Shown here: one piece after another, positions 51,494 to 60,800 of the stretch | Numbering within the stretch: position 1 is the stretch's first letter | Layout: every line of letters begins with the position of its first letter | Origin: Anaerolinea thermolimosa | GTDB taxonomy: Bacteria; Chloroflexota; Anaerolineae; Anaerolineales; Anaerolineaceae | DNA length: 64,000 nucleotides | Direction of reading: 5' to 3' | Assembly: GCF_001050195.2 (NCBI RefSeq) | Contig: NZ_DF967965.1 | Coordinates: 2,033,480-2,097,479 of the forward strand | Program-made: the position numbers and the translations under genes | Notes under the pieces: model-generated | The model's database searches: none | The model's input: the letters and a program-made list of their open reading frames with translations, nothing else | Told to the model about the DNA's origin: nothing

Positions 51494-53311
51494 ATGGAGA
51501 CGCAACAAAGCCCAAGGATTCAAAATGTCGAGTCAATCATCACCGAATGCCTGCGGATCATGGCCCAATATACCGAAGCCAGTCGGGTTTGTTTGATGAT
51601 TTTTGTTTGTCGCGATGAAAACAACCGGAACTTTTATAACTGGCCATCGGAGCCGATAACCAAAAGCGCCTTAACTCTCCACTTTGATTCACCCTGGTGG
51701 CTTCATCAACTGCGTTCTCACACCTTGCTTCACGTTGACGCCCAAACGATCTTACCTCAGGATGTAGCTGTCGAAAGAGACAGGCTTCTTTCCATAGGAA
51801 TCGAACGATTTGTTCTTCTCCCGGTCTTCGATGGCAAACGCTTGATAGGAACATTCTACTTTGAAAATCCCTTGCACTTTCCAGCCCACAACAGCTCTGA
51901 TGTTGACCTCCTTAAGCTCGCGGCACAGTTAGTTGTGAAAGTGATCTGCACCTCAAGGGCGCTGGCAACCCTCCGTCGCGAACGCATTCACCTGCTTTAT
52001 CAAGGTTTCCATGACCCCGAAACCGGGCTCCCCAACCGGACAGCCTTCCTCAAACGCGTCCAGGATGCACTTTCCCGGCGCCAACGGTTGTTTGGAATTT
52101 TACTCATCGAATGGAACGATTACCCCCTCCTCACCACCTGTGGTGAAACCATTACTCACCGATCGGCTGGGTCAGATGTCATAAAAATTTTACGTTCTGT
52201 CCTCCGCGAGGAAGACCTGGTTGCCCGCATGGATCAAAATCGCTTTGCAATCTTGCTCGAAGAACTACAGGAGGAGGCCGATGCAGAAATGATCGCTGAA
52301 AGGATCCTCCAACGCATTGAAAATCCCATCTCCCTATCCGGGCCATCGATGAATCTCTCTGCCAGTATCGGGGTTGCTCTCCCCAATGGCCATCATCAAC
52401 CCCCCGAGCTGTTGCTTCAGGAAGCTGGCATCGCACTTCTTCAGGCCCACCAGCTTGGAAGAAATCGTTTCCTCACCTTTACCCAATCCATGAGAGAAGT
52501 CCTTGTGCATCGCATTGAACTGGAATGTGACCTGCGGAACTCTCTGGAACGCCAGCAGCTGGTTTTACACTATCAACCGATCACTGAATTAATCTCCGGA
52601 CGGTTAATCGGCTTTGAAGCCCTCCTCCGCTGGAATCATCCCACGCGCGGGCTGATCTGGCCTGCCGATTTTATTCGCCTTTCTGAGGAGACCGGACTCA
52701 TCGTTCCACTTGGCACCTGGGCACTTCATGAGGCTTGCCGGCAAATGCGAATCTGGCAAGCGGAATACCCTCTTGACCCCCCTCTGACCATCAGTGTGAA
52801 TATCAGCCCCCGACAACTGGAACAGTCGAATTTTAGCGAACAGGTAGCGCATATCTTGAACGAAACCGGCCTTCCCCCGGCCAGCCTGCGCCTGGAAATT
52901 ACCGAGAGCACCCTTTTTAACAAGACACCAGCCGCCATGAATACCCTTGAAGCTCTGCGTAAACTGGGAGTGCAGTTATATATTGATGATTTTGGCACCG
53001 GATATTCGTCCCTGGGCTACCTTGATAGCCTGCCCATCGATGCGATCAAAATTGATCGCTCCTTCATCACCAATCTTGGACGAGTCAAAAGTAGTGCGGG
53101 CGTCATTCAGGCCATTATTCAAATTGCCCGTGAATTGAGCATCGAGGTGGTAGCTGAAGGGGTAGAAACATTTGAACAGCAGAGTGAATTAAAGCGTCTG
53201 CAGTGCAAATTCATGCAAGGCTTTCTGGTATCTCACCCTTTAGACCCCGCCAGCGTTGACCACTTTATCAAATCTGGAACAGGAAAGGGGTATTTTACCG
53301 GCCAGGAGTAG
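51494..53311 (+). CDS. GAF-GGDEF-EAL protein, probable c-di-GMP phosphodiesterase
   Basis: A 605-residue cytoplasmic signalling protein. Residues 10-155 look like a GAF sensor domain. The GGDEF domain (about 170-300) is degenerate: the active-site loop reads MDQNR instead of GGDEF. The EAL domain (about 345-590) is intact: EAL at 375-377, VNIS, the Glu of EITES, DDFGTGYSS, IKIDRSF and AEGVE. The protein should therefore hydrolyse c-di-GMP rather than make it. CGGAG lies 6 bases before the ATG. It is monocistronic after a terminator. Confidence 0.88.
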   Translation: METQQSPRIQNVESIITECLRIMAQYTEASRVCLMIFVCRDENNRNFYNWPSEPITKSALTLHFDSPWWLHQLRSHTLLHVDAQTILPQDVAVERDRLLSIGIERFVLLPVFDGKRLIGTFYFENPLHFPAHNSSDVDLLKLAAQLVVKVICTSRALATLRRERIHLLYQGFHDPETGLPNRTAFLKRVQDALSRRQRLFGILLIEWNDYPLLTTCGETITHRSAGSDVIKILRSVLREEDLVARMDQNRFAILLEELQEEADAEMIAERILQRIENPISLSGPSMNLSASIGVALPNGHHQPPELLLQEAGIALLQAHQLGRNRFLTFTQSMREVLVHRIELECDLRNSLERQQLVLHYQPITELISGRLIGFEALLRWNHPTRGLIWPADFIRLSEETGLIVPLGTWALHEACRQMRIWQAEYPLDPPLTISVNISPRQLEQSNFSEQVAHILNETGLPPASLRLEITESTLFNKTPAAMNTLEALRKLGVQLYIDDFGTGYSSLGYLDSLPIDAIKIDRSFITNLGRVKSSAGVIQAIIQIARELSIEVVAEGVETFEQQSELKRLQCKFMQGFLVSHPLDPASVDHFIKSGTGKGYFTGQE

Positions 53312-53378
53312 CTTTTTCCCCTCCGGAGAAGAATCGACCTCCAACCCAACCCCTGCACCTGAAATGCTGGAAAAATTG

Positions 53379-53384
53379 TAAAAT
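53379..53384 (+). promoter_or_regulatory. -10 box of the ComB-like gene
   Basis: TAAAAT; predicted start at about 53391, exactly the GTG start codon, with no ribosome site in between. Confidence 0.45.
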
Positions 53385-53390
53385 AATTAG

Positions 53391-54095
53391 GTGCAACAAA
53401 CTGGACAGATTGAATTCTATCGCGCCAGCCTCGCCGATTGCGACCAGGTCACCGGCCTTGCAGTTGTTATCGATGTGTTACGCGCCTTCACCACCGCAGG
53501 CTATCTATTCGAAGCCGGAGTAAGCAAGATCATCCTGGTTTCGGGTGTTGAGGAAGCTTTTGCCCTGCGGAATCGCCTGCCAGGGAGCCTCATCCTGGGT
53601 GAAATCGATGGCATTCCTGTTGAGGGCTTTGACCTTGGCAACAGTCCCTCCCAACTCCTCTACCACAATTTGTCTGGGAAAGTTATCATCCAGCGCACTA
53701 CCGCCGGTACCCAGGGTGTCGTGAGAGCCGTACAGGCCCATCCCATTCTTACTGCCGCTCTTACCAATGCAAGCGCCACCTGCCGTTACATTCAATCCCT
53801 TTCTATCCGAAAGGTCACTTTCATCCAGACTGGATATTTCCCGGAAGAAGGCTGGGGCGACGAAGATGTAGCCTGTGCCGATTTGCTGGAAGCCCGGTTG
53901 CGCGGAAACGAAGTAGACCTTGATACCATCTCTGCCCGCGTGAGAGCTTCCCGCTCTGGCAGGCATTATGACGGCACCCGTTCTGCCTTTCCACCCAGCG
54001 ACCTGGAGTATGCCCTGCAGTATGATCGCTTCTCCTTTGCCATGCTTGTGACCCAAAAGGACGGCCTGCACATCATGCAAGCCGTCCCGGTCTAA
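53391..54095 (+). CDS. 2-phosphosulfolactate phosphatase family protein (ComB-like)
   Basis: Mg-dependent phosphatase fold of the ComB family, named for coenzyme M synthesis in methanogens; in bacteria the substrate is often unknown. Visible: VIDVLRAFTTAGYLF, LGEIDGIPVEGFDLGNSPSQ, IIQRTTAGTQGV and DEDVACADLLEARL. At 234 residues it is of normal length. The start is GTG 53391, apparently leaderless. No coenzyme M genes are near, so a role in sulfolactate breakdown or an unrelated phosphatase role is equally possible. Confidence 0.82.
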   Translation: MQQTGQIEFYRASLADCDQVTGLAVVIDVLRAFTTAGYLFEAGVSKIILVSGVEEAFALRNRLPGSLILGEIDGIPVEGFDLGNSPSQLLYHNLSGKVIIQRTTAGTQGVVRAVQAHPILTAALTNASATCRYIQSLSIRKVTFIQTGYFPEEGWGDEDVACADLLEARLRGNEVDLDTISARVRASRSGRHYDGTRSAFPPSDLEYALQYDRFSFAMLVTQKDGLHIMQAVPV

Positions 54096-54122
54096 TCCTT
54101 CAAGGTTATCGCTGCGGGGGGT

Positions 54123-55946
54123 TTAATCCGCCGGAGCAGGGGCTTTTTCGGCAAAGGGATCGAATGCCTCTTCCATCTGAGTGCGGAACTGGCGGGTATA
54201 CAGGGCATAATACTTACCCCGCTTTCGCAGCAATTCTGTGTGAGTGCCCATCTCTTCGATCTTTCCTCCTTCGATAACAAGGATACGATCCGCCCGCTTA
54301 ATGGTTGACAGACGATGGGCAATGATGAAGCTGGTCGATTCTCTCATCAACCTCTCCATTCCACGCTGAATGAGTGCCTCGGTCAAGGTGTCCACAGAGC
54401 TGGTGGCCTCATCCATAATAAAGATCTCCGGCTTGGCCAGGATCGCCCTGGTGAGACTGATTAATTGTTTCTGTCCTACCGAAAGGTTATTCCCACCTTC
54501 ACCAACCGGTTCATCGTAGCCCTTATCGAAACGCATGATGAAATCGTGGGCACCAGCCAGTTTTGCCGCTTCTTCAATTTCAGCATCGGTGGCATCCAGA
54601 CGCCCGTAGCGCAAATTCTCGCGAATCGTCCCCGAGAACAGGTGTGGGGTCTGTAACACCACACCGATGCGCGACTGGATCGCATGCAGCGAATAGCGGG
54701 TATAGTCAACCCCACCGATGCGAATGACCCCTTCCTTGGGTTCATAGAAACGGCATAAAAGGTTGACAATGGTTGATTTTCCTCCACCCGTTGGGCCAAC
54801 CAGGGCGATTGTTTCTCCACGTTTTACCTTGAGGTTGAAATCGGTGAGAACAGGAACGTTTTCCTCATAATAGAAGGTGACGTGGTCAAATTCGATATCT
54901 CCCTTAATCGTACCAGGGTCAAAGGCCCCCTCGCGGTTGGCCACATCAGGCACGGCATCCACCAGAGAAAAAATGCGCTCCGCTGAGGCAATGGCATGTT
55001 GCATTTCGGCAAAGATGCGCGCCATATCCTGAATGGGCCACATCATAAAAGTCACATAAGAGACGAAAGCCTGAATGCCGCCAATAGTCAACAATCCCAC
55101 CTGAGCCTGCAAACCACCGTACCAGGCAATGGCGCTGATAGCAAAGGCAGCGATCAGTTGCACCGTAGGGAGGAACAACGCGCTGAGCCATGCCGCACGG
55201 TAGGCCGCCTTGTACATATCGCCGGTCAGGACCCCAAACTCACGGGCGTTTTCATCCTCACGTACCAGTGCCTTGACTACCCGCACCCCGGTGATATTCT
55301 CATTGAACTGGCCAGTGATCTTCGAGTTAATTTTTCGTACATTGCGAAACTCTTTCAGGATCCGCTTGCGGAACTCAACCGCAACCACCACCAGCACCGG
55401 CACCATCACCAGGACGATCAATGCCAGCTTCCAGTTAATGAACAGCATGAAGATCAGAGAGCTGATCACGCTGGTCGCCGCCCAGGTAATATCTAACAAT
55501 CCCCAGGTAATCAGGTCGGCTACCCGGTCAGAATCAGAGGTCACCCGCGACATGATCCAGCCGACAGGGGTGCGGCTGTAATAGGAAAGAGAGAGTTCCT
55601 GCAGATGGTTGAACATCATCTGCCGCAAGTCATAACGTACTCGTTCGCCTAAAACCCCAACCGAGTAGATAAACCCGAACACCCAGAATGATTGCATCAC
55701 CGTCATCCCGGCATAAATGGCCAGCAAGCGGTAAAGCGCCGGCAGGTTTTTGGCCATAATCCCGTCGTCGATGATGTGCTTGGTCACAAAAGTGAACAGC
55801 GAGTCCATCCCGGCAGTGATGGCAATCATGATCAGAAACGCCACCACGATCTTCCAGTGCGGGCGGAGAAGCCCTAAAATACGCCGGAAGGTCGTACCGG
55901 TAAATTTAGTCTCGAATTCCTCTTCTTCAAAAATATCAGGAGGCAT
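54123..55946 (-). CDS. ABC exporter half-transporter, catalytic-site subunit
   Basis: A 607-residue type IV ABC exporter: six TM helices (about 30-320) followed by the NBD. Walker A GPTGGGKST, Walker B IFIMDEATSSVDT with the catalytic Glu, and H-loop IIAHRLSTI are normal. The signature reads LSVGQ rather than LSGGQ. The start is placed at ATG 55946, 11 bases inside the upstream gene, with AGGA 8 bases before it. With the upstream subunit it should form a heterodimer exporting lipids, drugs or peptides. Confidence 0.88.
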   Translation of the reverse strand: MPPDIFEEEEFETKFTGTTFRRILGLLRPHWKIVVAFLIMIAITAGMDSLFTFVTKHIIDDGIMAKNLPALYRLLAIYAGMTVMQSFWVFGFIYSVGVLGERVRYDLRQMMFNHLQELSLSYYSRTPVGWIMSRVTSDSDRVADLITWGLLDITWAATSVISSLIFMLFINWKLALIVLVMVPVLVVVAVEFRKRILKEFRNVRKINSKITGQFNENITGVRVVKALVREDENAREFGVLTGDMYKAAYRAAWLSALFLPTVQLIAAFAISAIAWYGGLQAQVGLLTIGGIQAFVSYVTFMMWPIQDMARIFAEMQHAIASAERIFSLVDAVPDVANREGAFDPGTIKGDIEFDHVTFYYEENVPVLTDFNLKVKRGETIALVGPTGGGKSTIVNLLCRFYEPKEGVIRIGGVDYTRYSLHAIQSRIGVVLQTPHLFSGTIRENLRYGRLDATDAEIEEAAKLAGAHDFIMRFDKGYDEPVGEGGNNLSVGQKQLISLTRAILAKPEIFIMDEATSSVDTLTEALIQRGMERLMRESTSFIIAHRLSTIKRADRILVIEGGKIEEMGTHTELLRKRGKYYALYTRQFRTQMEEAFDPFAEKAPAPAD

Positions 55947-57750
55947 TCTCGATTTCCTTTTCCAACTCCGCTTCAATACGGGTTTGAATCTCGTAAATCT
56001 GACGGTAGATTCCTTCCTGCTCCACCAGCTCAGCGTGTGTACCACGCTGGACGATTCTTCCTTTATCCATGACCAGAATCAGGTCAGCATCCATGATGCT
56101 CTGGATGCGGTGAGCAATGATAAAGGTTGTCCGATTCTCCATGAGCCGTTGAAGCGCTTCGCGAATCTCCGCTTCAGTTTCAGTATCCACCGACGAGGTA
56201 GAATCATCGAGGATTAAAATGCGTGGGTTTTTTAGCAAGGTTCGGGCAATAGCCACACGTTGCTTTTGACCACCGGAGAGGGTCACCCCTTTTTCTCCCA
56301 CCAGGGTATGATACCCGTTCGGGAAGGTTATGATGCTGTCATGGATAGCGGCAGCCTTGGCAGCGGCTTCGATCTCTTCCTGCGGCACATCTCGCCCTAC
56401 TCCATAAGTGATATTCTCCGCGATTGTCCGCGAAAAGAGGAATGGTTCCTGTTCTACAATGCCGATCTGTTTTCGTAGATAACGGCGTGGGTAGCGGCGC
56501 AGATCAATTCCATCCAGCAAAATGCGGCCCTCAGTACAATCATAAAACCGCGGCAATAAATTGACCAGCGTGGTCTTCCCGGAACCTGTCGATCCGAGGA
56601 GGGCAACAACCTGGCCTGGCGAGCAGGAGAATGTGATATCTTCCAGCACTTTACCCCCATCTTCGTACTGGAAACCCACATGTTCAAAAACCAGTTCTCC
56701 GCGCAGGTTCCCATCGGGGATGACATCTCCTTCATCCAGCGGTTCACGATCTTGCCGAATGATCTCCAGTACCCGCCCAAAAGACACCAGGCCGGTGGAA
56801 GTCTGAACGATCAGCCGCCCAAGGTTACGCATGGGCCAGATGATCCAGACCACCAGTCCCATATATGCCAGGAACGTTCCAATGGTAATCTCATCGCGGA
56901 TCACCATCATGGCACCCACATAATAGCCCACCAGAATTTGTGCACCGCAGAGAATATCTGACGCTGGCCAGAACAGAGAATGCATCCGCACCAGATGCTT
57001 GCCACGCTTGAATTTCTCCTGGTTGTCCCGTTCAAATTTTTCAATCTCGTATTGCTGGCGGGCAAAGGCTTTTACCACGCGCACCCCGGTGAGGTTTTCC
57101 TGTAAAGTGGTGGTCAGAACTGCATCCTGCTCTTGGAAAGCTTCATACGCTTTTGAGACCCGTCGAAAGAAAATAGCCGATGTGGCTACAACCAGAGGAA
57201 CAACCACAATCGAGATCCATCCCAGGGTAGCATTTAATCGCAGGATGGCCACGAAGTTAATCACAAACAGCAGGATAATCCGCCCTACCCCAATCGCCTG
57301 ATCCGCAAAAAAACGCCTCACCGCGTCCACATCCGAGGTACAGCGTTGAATTAATTCCCCGGTCTGTGTTTTACGATGGTACGAAAAGGGTAAATGTTGA
57401 ATATGATCAAAAAGGTAATTGCGCAGTCGGCGGGTGATTCCTTCAGCCGTCTGGGCAGAAAGCCGCCCACTGAGAAAACTAAAACCTCCTTCAAAAGCAG
57501 CCAGAACAATGAAACCCAGAGCAACGACGGGAAGAGGTACCGGTTTAGGCCCGGGCGTGAAATAATTATCCACGAAGAACCTCAACAGGATGTAGGTGAG
57601 GGTCTTCGCAGTCGCAGAAACACCCAGGCTGAGGGTTGCCCCCAGATAATGCCAGCGGAAACCGCTCATCATCCGCCACAAACCGGTCAGCCGGTTGGGT
57701 GTGACCACATTCTTCAAGTCATAATTCAAGACTTTAGCAGAGACAGTCAA
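55936..57750 (-). CDS. ABC exporter half-transporter, degenerate-site subunit
   Basis: A 604-residue type IV ABC exporter half. TMD about 25-330; NBD with Walker A GSTGSGKTT, signature LSGGQ, and Walker B ILILDDSTSSVD, where Asp replaces the catalytic Glu. This is the pattern of the non-catalytic site in heterodimeric exporters such as TM287/288 or LmrCD. The TTG start at 57750 is supported by AAAGGAG 7 bases upstream. It overlaps the downstream partner. Confidence 0.88.
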   Translation of the reverse strand: MTVSAKVLNYDLKNVVTPNRLTGLWRMMSGFRWHYLGATLSLGVSATAKTLTYILLRFFVDNYFTPGPKPVPLPVVALGFIVLAAFEGGFSFLSGRLSAQTAEGITRRLRNYLFDHIQHLPFSYHRKTQTGELIQRCTSDVDAVRRFFADQAIGVGRIILLFVINFVAILRLNATLGWISIVVVPLVVATSAIFFRRVSKAYEAFQEQDAVLTTTLQENLTGVRVVKAFARQQYEIEKFERDNQEKFKRGKHLVRMHSLFWPASDILCGAQILVGYYVGAMMVIRDEITIGTFLAYMGLVVWIIWPMRNLGRLIVQTSTGLVSFGRVLEIIRQDREPLDEGDVIPDGNLRGELVFEHVGFQYEDGGKVLEDITFSCSPGQVVALLGSTGSGKTTLVNLLPRFYDCTEGRILLDGIDLRRYPRRYLRKQIGIVEQEPFLFSRTIAENITYGVGRDVPQEEIEAAAKAAAIHDSIITFPNGYHTLVGEKGVTLSGGQKQRVAIARTLLKNPRILILDDSTSSVDTETEAEIREALQRLMENRTTFIIAHRIQSIMDADLILVMDKGRIVQRGTHAELVEQEGIYRQIYEIQTRIEAELEKEIENAS

Positions 57751-57955
57751 TGAAACTCTCCTTTAATACTGAAAACAACTCTCAACCCAATTCCCCGATG
57801 AGGCGCGCAATTTTGGATTATACACCTTTTCGAAAACTTATTCTAGTATTTTAGCTCATTTTAATCTTCTGCCTTCCCGGTGTTGATGATCCTGCCCCGC
57901 CTTTTTCCATCATCCCGCACTATAAATAACCGATCTCCATCCAATGTACTCTGCC

Positions 57956-57984
57956 TTGCCAGTTCAATTCCTTTGGTCTAAAAT
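57956..57984 (+). promoter_or_regulatory. Promoter of gpmA
   Basis: TTGCCA (57956-57961), 17-base spacer, TAAAAT (57979-57984). The leader to ATG 58049 is about 58 bases and contains AGGAG. Confidence 0.6.
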
Positions 57985-58048
57985 AAAGACACACGCTAAG
58001 GAACAAACATCCAGCTTTTTGGATGAATACAGTATTCAGGAGTCTGGC

Positions 58049-58795
58049 ATGATAAAACTCGTATTACTCAGACATGGACAAAGTACCTGGAACCTTGAAA
58101 ACCGCTTCACCGGTTGGACCGATGTAGACCTCTCGGAGCAGGGCATCCAGGAAGCTCACGAAGCCGGAAAATTGCTCCGTGAAGAGGGGTACACATTCGA
58201 CATGGCCATCACCTCGGTGTTAAAACGAGCCATCCGCACGCTCTGGATTGCTCTGGATGAACTCGACCAGATGTACATCCCCATCGAGAACGCCTGGCAA
58301 CTCAACGAACGCCATTACGGTGCCCTTCAGGGGCTTAATAAAGCCGAAATGGCCGAGAAATATGGGAAAGAACAGGTGCTCCTGTGGCGCCGGAGTTACA
58401 ATGTGCCCCCCCCGCCGCTCGATTATGACGATCCCCGTCATCCCCGGTTCGACCCCCGCTATGCGAAAGTAGACCCATCCCTTCTGCCAGCCTGCGAATC
58501 GCTGGAGCTGACTCTCAAACGAGTGCTCCCTTACTGGGAATCAAACATTGTGCCCCGGCTGAAACGTGGTGAAAAATTGCTGATCACGGCGCATGGTAAC
58601 AGCCTGCGCGCTTTGGTAAAACACCTCGACCATATTTCTGATGAAGAGATTGTCGAGCTGAATATTCCCACCGGCATTCCACTGGTCTATGAACTGGATG
58701 AGAACCTGCACCCCATCACCCACTACTACCTGGGTGATCCGGAGAAAGCCAAAGCCGCCGCCGAAGCCGTCGCCAGGCAGATTGAAAAGAAGTAA
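58049..58795 (+). CDS. gpmA: 2,3-bisphosphoglycerate-dependent phosphoglycerate mutase
   Basis: Interconverts 3- and 2-phosphoglycerate in glycolysis. [12 protein letters not shown] holds the phosphorylated His (about residue 9), with [16 protein letters not shown], the acid/base [13 protein letters not shown], and the second His in [15 protein letters not shown]. At 248 residues it is normal. The ATG at 58049 has AGGAG 6 bases upstream; the frame is open further 5' but lacks a ribosome site. A clear terminator follows. Confidence 0.95.
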   Translation: MIKLVLLRHGQSTWNLENRFTGWTDVDLSEQGIQEAHEAGKLLREEGYTFDMAITSVLKRAIRTLWIALDELDQMYIPIENAWQLNERHYGALQGLNKAEMAEKYGKEQVLLWRRSYNVPPPPLDYDDPRHPRFDPRYAKVDPSLLPACESLELTLKRVLPYWESNIVPRLKRGEKLLITAHGNSLRALVKHLDHISDEEIVELNIPTGIPLVYELDENLHPITHYYLGDPEKAKAAAEAVARQIEKK

Positions 58796-58810
58796 TTCTA
58801 TTCAACCGCG

Positions 58811-58850
58811 AAGGGCTGGAAAAGACCCATTCCAGCCCTTTTTTGTTTTT
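58811..58850 (+). terminator. Terminator after gpmA
   Basis: 10-bp stem (58811-58820 with 58831-58840), 10-base loop, then TTTTGTTTTT. It abuts the stop of the convergent glycosyltransferase gene. Confidence 0.85.
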
Positions 58851-59883
58851 AAGACCTCCTGCTGCCTGTCATTTCTACCAGGAATTCACGCACACGCGCC
58901 ATACTTTCCTGCCAGCGCGGGAAGGTCTGAAAGCGTCTGCGAGCAGAAAGGCTCATCTGCAAAAGCCCAGGGGAATCATCCAGCAACTCCATAATTTTCC
59001 CGCTCAAAGCCTGCCAGTTTCCCGGTGGGATAAGAAAGCCCTCCACTCCATCCCGGATGATCTCCCTTGCTGCGCCACTCGTGGTCGCCAGGCAGGGTAA
59101 CCCAAAAGACATTCCCTCCAGATAGACAATCCCAAAGCCTTCGTATTGCGAAGGCACAGCCAATACATCCGCTGTTTGTAACTCACTGCGAAGCGCCTCA
59201 TCACTTAACTTGCCCAGAAAAGTTACGCGTTCGGCTATTCCCAGTTTCTGCGCCAGATGAACCATTTGCTGTGCGTAGTGCCCATCTACGTCCGTGCGCC
59301 CAACCACTCGCAATCTCCATCCCCCTTGCCTGAGCCCTCCCAGTGCCCGGAGAAGAACATGCAACCCCTTGCGGCGCATTAAATTTCCGATGAAAAGAAG
59401 GTTTAATCCCTCTCGTCTGGCCCACCGTGCCTCGATTTGCTGTTCATTCATCCCCGGGCCAAATCGATCCCCTGCCGGGGTAGCCACCACAGAAGGAATT
59501 GCCGGCCTTAGGAGGAGGGTTTCTACCGTTTGCCGGGTCGTAACACTGTTGAAGACAAACCCATCTACTCCCTCCAGATAGGCCTTCTCAACCCGGCTGG
59601 ACAGCTCCTTCTGCACCGGTTGCTGCTCTTCACTGCTTAATAGATGATGTACTATCGTCACAATCGGGAAATGGCGCAATTTACGTATTTGGTGGTTGAG
59701 CTGAAAAAGGGAGGGATGGTTTAACTCATCTTCCAGTAAAATATCCAGCTCATGATGCGTTACCTCTCTAATCCATTTGCGATTAAAGTTCTGCGCCAGA
59801 CGAAGGAAATAAGCTGATCTCCAGGGTTGCGAAAAGACAGACACCCTCTCGTCTGGCCCACCGTGCCTCGATTTGCTGTTCAT
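58849..59883 (-). CDS. Glycosyltransferase family 4-like, 3' part of a gene split by tandem duplication
   Basis: A 344-codon frame. The first 12 residues (MNSKSRHGGPDE) come from copy 2 in the wrong frame; from 59847 downward it is native. It contains the GT-B C-terminal domain: NLLFIGNLMRRKGLHVLLRALGGL, VTFLGKLSDEALRSELQTADVLAVPSQYEGFGIV and the EGMSFGLPCLATTSGAAREII acceptor/nucleotide region. Joining 60382-60284 to 59847-58849 restores an intact 365-residue GT4 enzyme. Donor and acceptor unknown. Last gene of the ribA-containing operon. Confidence 0.75.
   Translation of the reverse strand: MNSKSRHGGPDERVSVFSQPWRSAYFLRLAQNFNRKWIREVTHHELDILLEDELNHPSLFQLNHQIRKLRHFPIVTIVHHLLSSEEQQPVQKELSSRVEKAYLEGVDGFVFNSVTTRQTVETLLLRPAIPSVVATPAGDRFGPGMNEQQIEARWARREGLNLLFIGNLMRRKGLHVLLRALGGLRQGGWRLRVVGRTDVDGHYAQQMVHLAQKLGIAERVTFLGKLSDEALRSELQTADVLAVPSQYEGFGIVYLEGMSFGLPCLATTSGAAREIIRDGVEGFLIPPGNWQALSGKIMELLDDSPGLLQMSLSARRRFQTFPRWQESMARVREFLVEMTGSRRS
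59408..59843. repeat. 436-bp exact tandem duplication, copy 1
   Basis: Identical, as far as I can read, to 59844-60279. CCCT microhomology (4 bases) lies at 59408, 59844 and 60280. The unit length is 436, one more than a multiple of three. Confidence 0.95.
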
Positions 59884-60382
59884 TCATCCCCGGGCCAAAT
59901 CGATCCCCTGCCGGGGTAGCCACCACAGAAGGAATTGCCGGCCTTAGGAGGAGGGTTTCTACCGTTTGCCGGGTCGTAACACTGTTGAAGACAAACCCAT
60001 CTACTCCCTCCAGATAGGCCTTCTCAACCCGGCTGGACAGCTCCTTCTGCACCGGTTGCTGCTCTTCACTGCTTAATAGATGATGTACTATCGTCACAAT
60101 CGGGAAATGGCGCAATTTACGTATTTGGTGGTTGAGCTGAAAAAGGGAGGGATGGTTTAACTCATCTTCCAGTAAAATATCCAGCTCATGATGCGTTACC
60201 TCTCTAATCCATTTGCGATTAAAGTTCTGCGCCAGACGAAGGAAATAAGCTGATCTCCAGGGTTGCGAAAAGACAGACACCCTGTCGCCCATCTCTCGCA
60301 GGTACGCTACCAACCGACGATCATAGAGATATCCGCCGGAGAGGGTTTCAAGAGTACCGTAAATAACCAGCCCAATCCGCAA
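59783..60382 (-). pseudogene. 5' part of the split glycosyltransferase gene
   Basis: A frame of 199 residues starting with TTG at 60382, directly after the stop of the PTPS-like gene and with GGAG 6 bases upstream. Residues 1-178 are the native GT-B N-terminal domain (MRIGLVIYGTLETLSGGYLYD, then HHELDILLEDELNHP); the last 20 residues are out-of-frame copy 1. If the duplication is real, this N-terminal half would be the main translated product and would lack the donor-binding domain. Confidence 0.65.
59844..60279. repeat. 436-bp exact tandem duplication, copy 2
   Basis: Directly adjacent second copy at constant offset 436, no mismatches seen; it frameshifts the glycosyltransferase gene. Confidence 0.95.
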
Positions 60383-60760
60383 TCAACGCTCCACGGTATA
60401 CCCGGCGCGGGCGTACTCATTCTCCCACAGGCGAACCGTCACTGCAGTGATGTTCTTCTCCTGAAAAGCGCGGTCAAAAGACTGACATAAAACACGGGCA
60501 AACGTTTCCAGTGAAGGATTGACCCCTGAAAACTCAGGCAGTTCATTCAGCACCCGATCGCGATAATAGCTTAACAGAGTCGCAAGGTGATCTTCAACGG
60601 CAATAATATCTACCAGATACTGGTGTTCATTGAGTTCTTTGCCCCACAACTCAACTTCTATACGGTAATGATGGGTGTGTTCCTGGTTTTCAGGCCCCCA
60701 GTCCCCGCCTATGAGATAATGCCGGGCCATAAAATCTCGCATAACCGCTACATGGTACAC
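60383..60760 (-). CDS. 6-pyruvoyl-tetrahydropterin synthase/QueD-like protein
   Basis: A 125-residue T-fold protein. The zinc-binding His of FMARHYL and the HTHH cluster before YRIEVEL match the PTPS/QueD family, as does the YLVDIIAVEDHL segment. The catalytic Cys normally a few residues before the HxH motif is missing (GPENQEHTHH), and the usual PTxE segment reads PSLE. So it is a divergent PTPS-like enzyme, not a standard QueD. The start is probably GTG 60760; ATG 60742 is an alternative. It is in the ribA-type operon, 40 bases after the dehydrogenase. Confidence 0.75.
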   Translation of the reverse strand: MYHVAVMRDFMARHYLIGGDWGPENQEHTHHYRIEVELWGKELNEHQYLVDIIAVEDHLATLLSYYRDRVLNELPEFSGVNPSLETFARVLCQSFDRAFQEKNITAVTVRLWENEYARAGYTVER

Positions 60761-60800
60761 GTTTCACTCTTTTCTGCCGGTACGCCCGGCTATAACAGGA

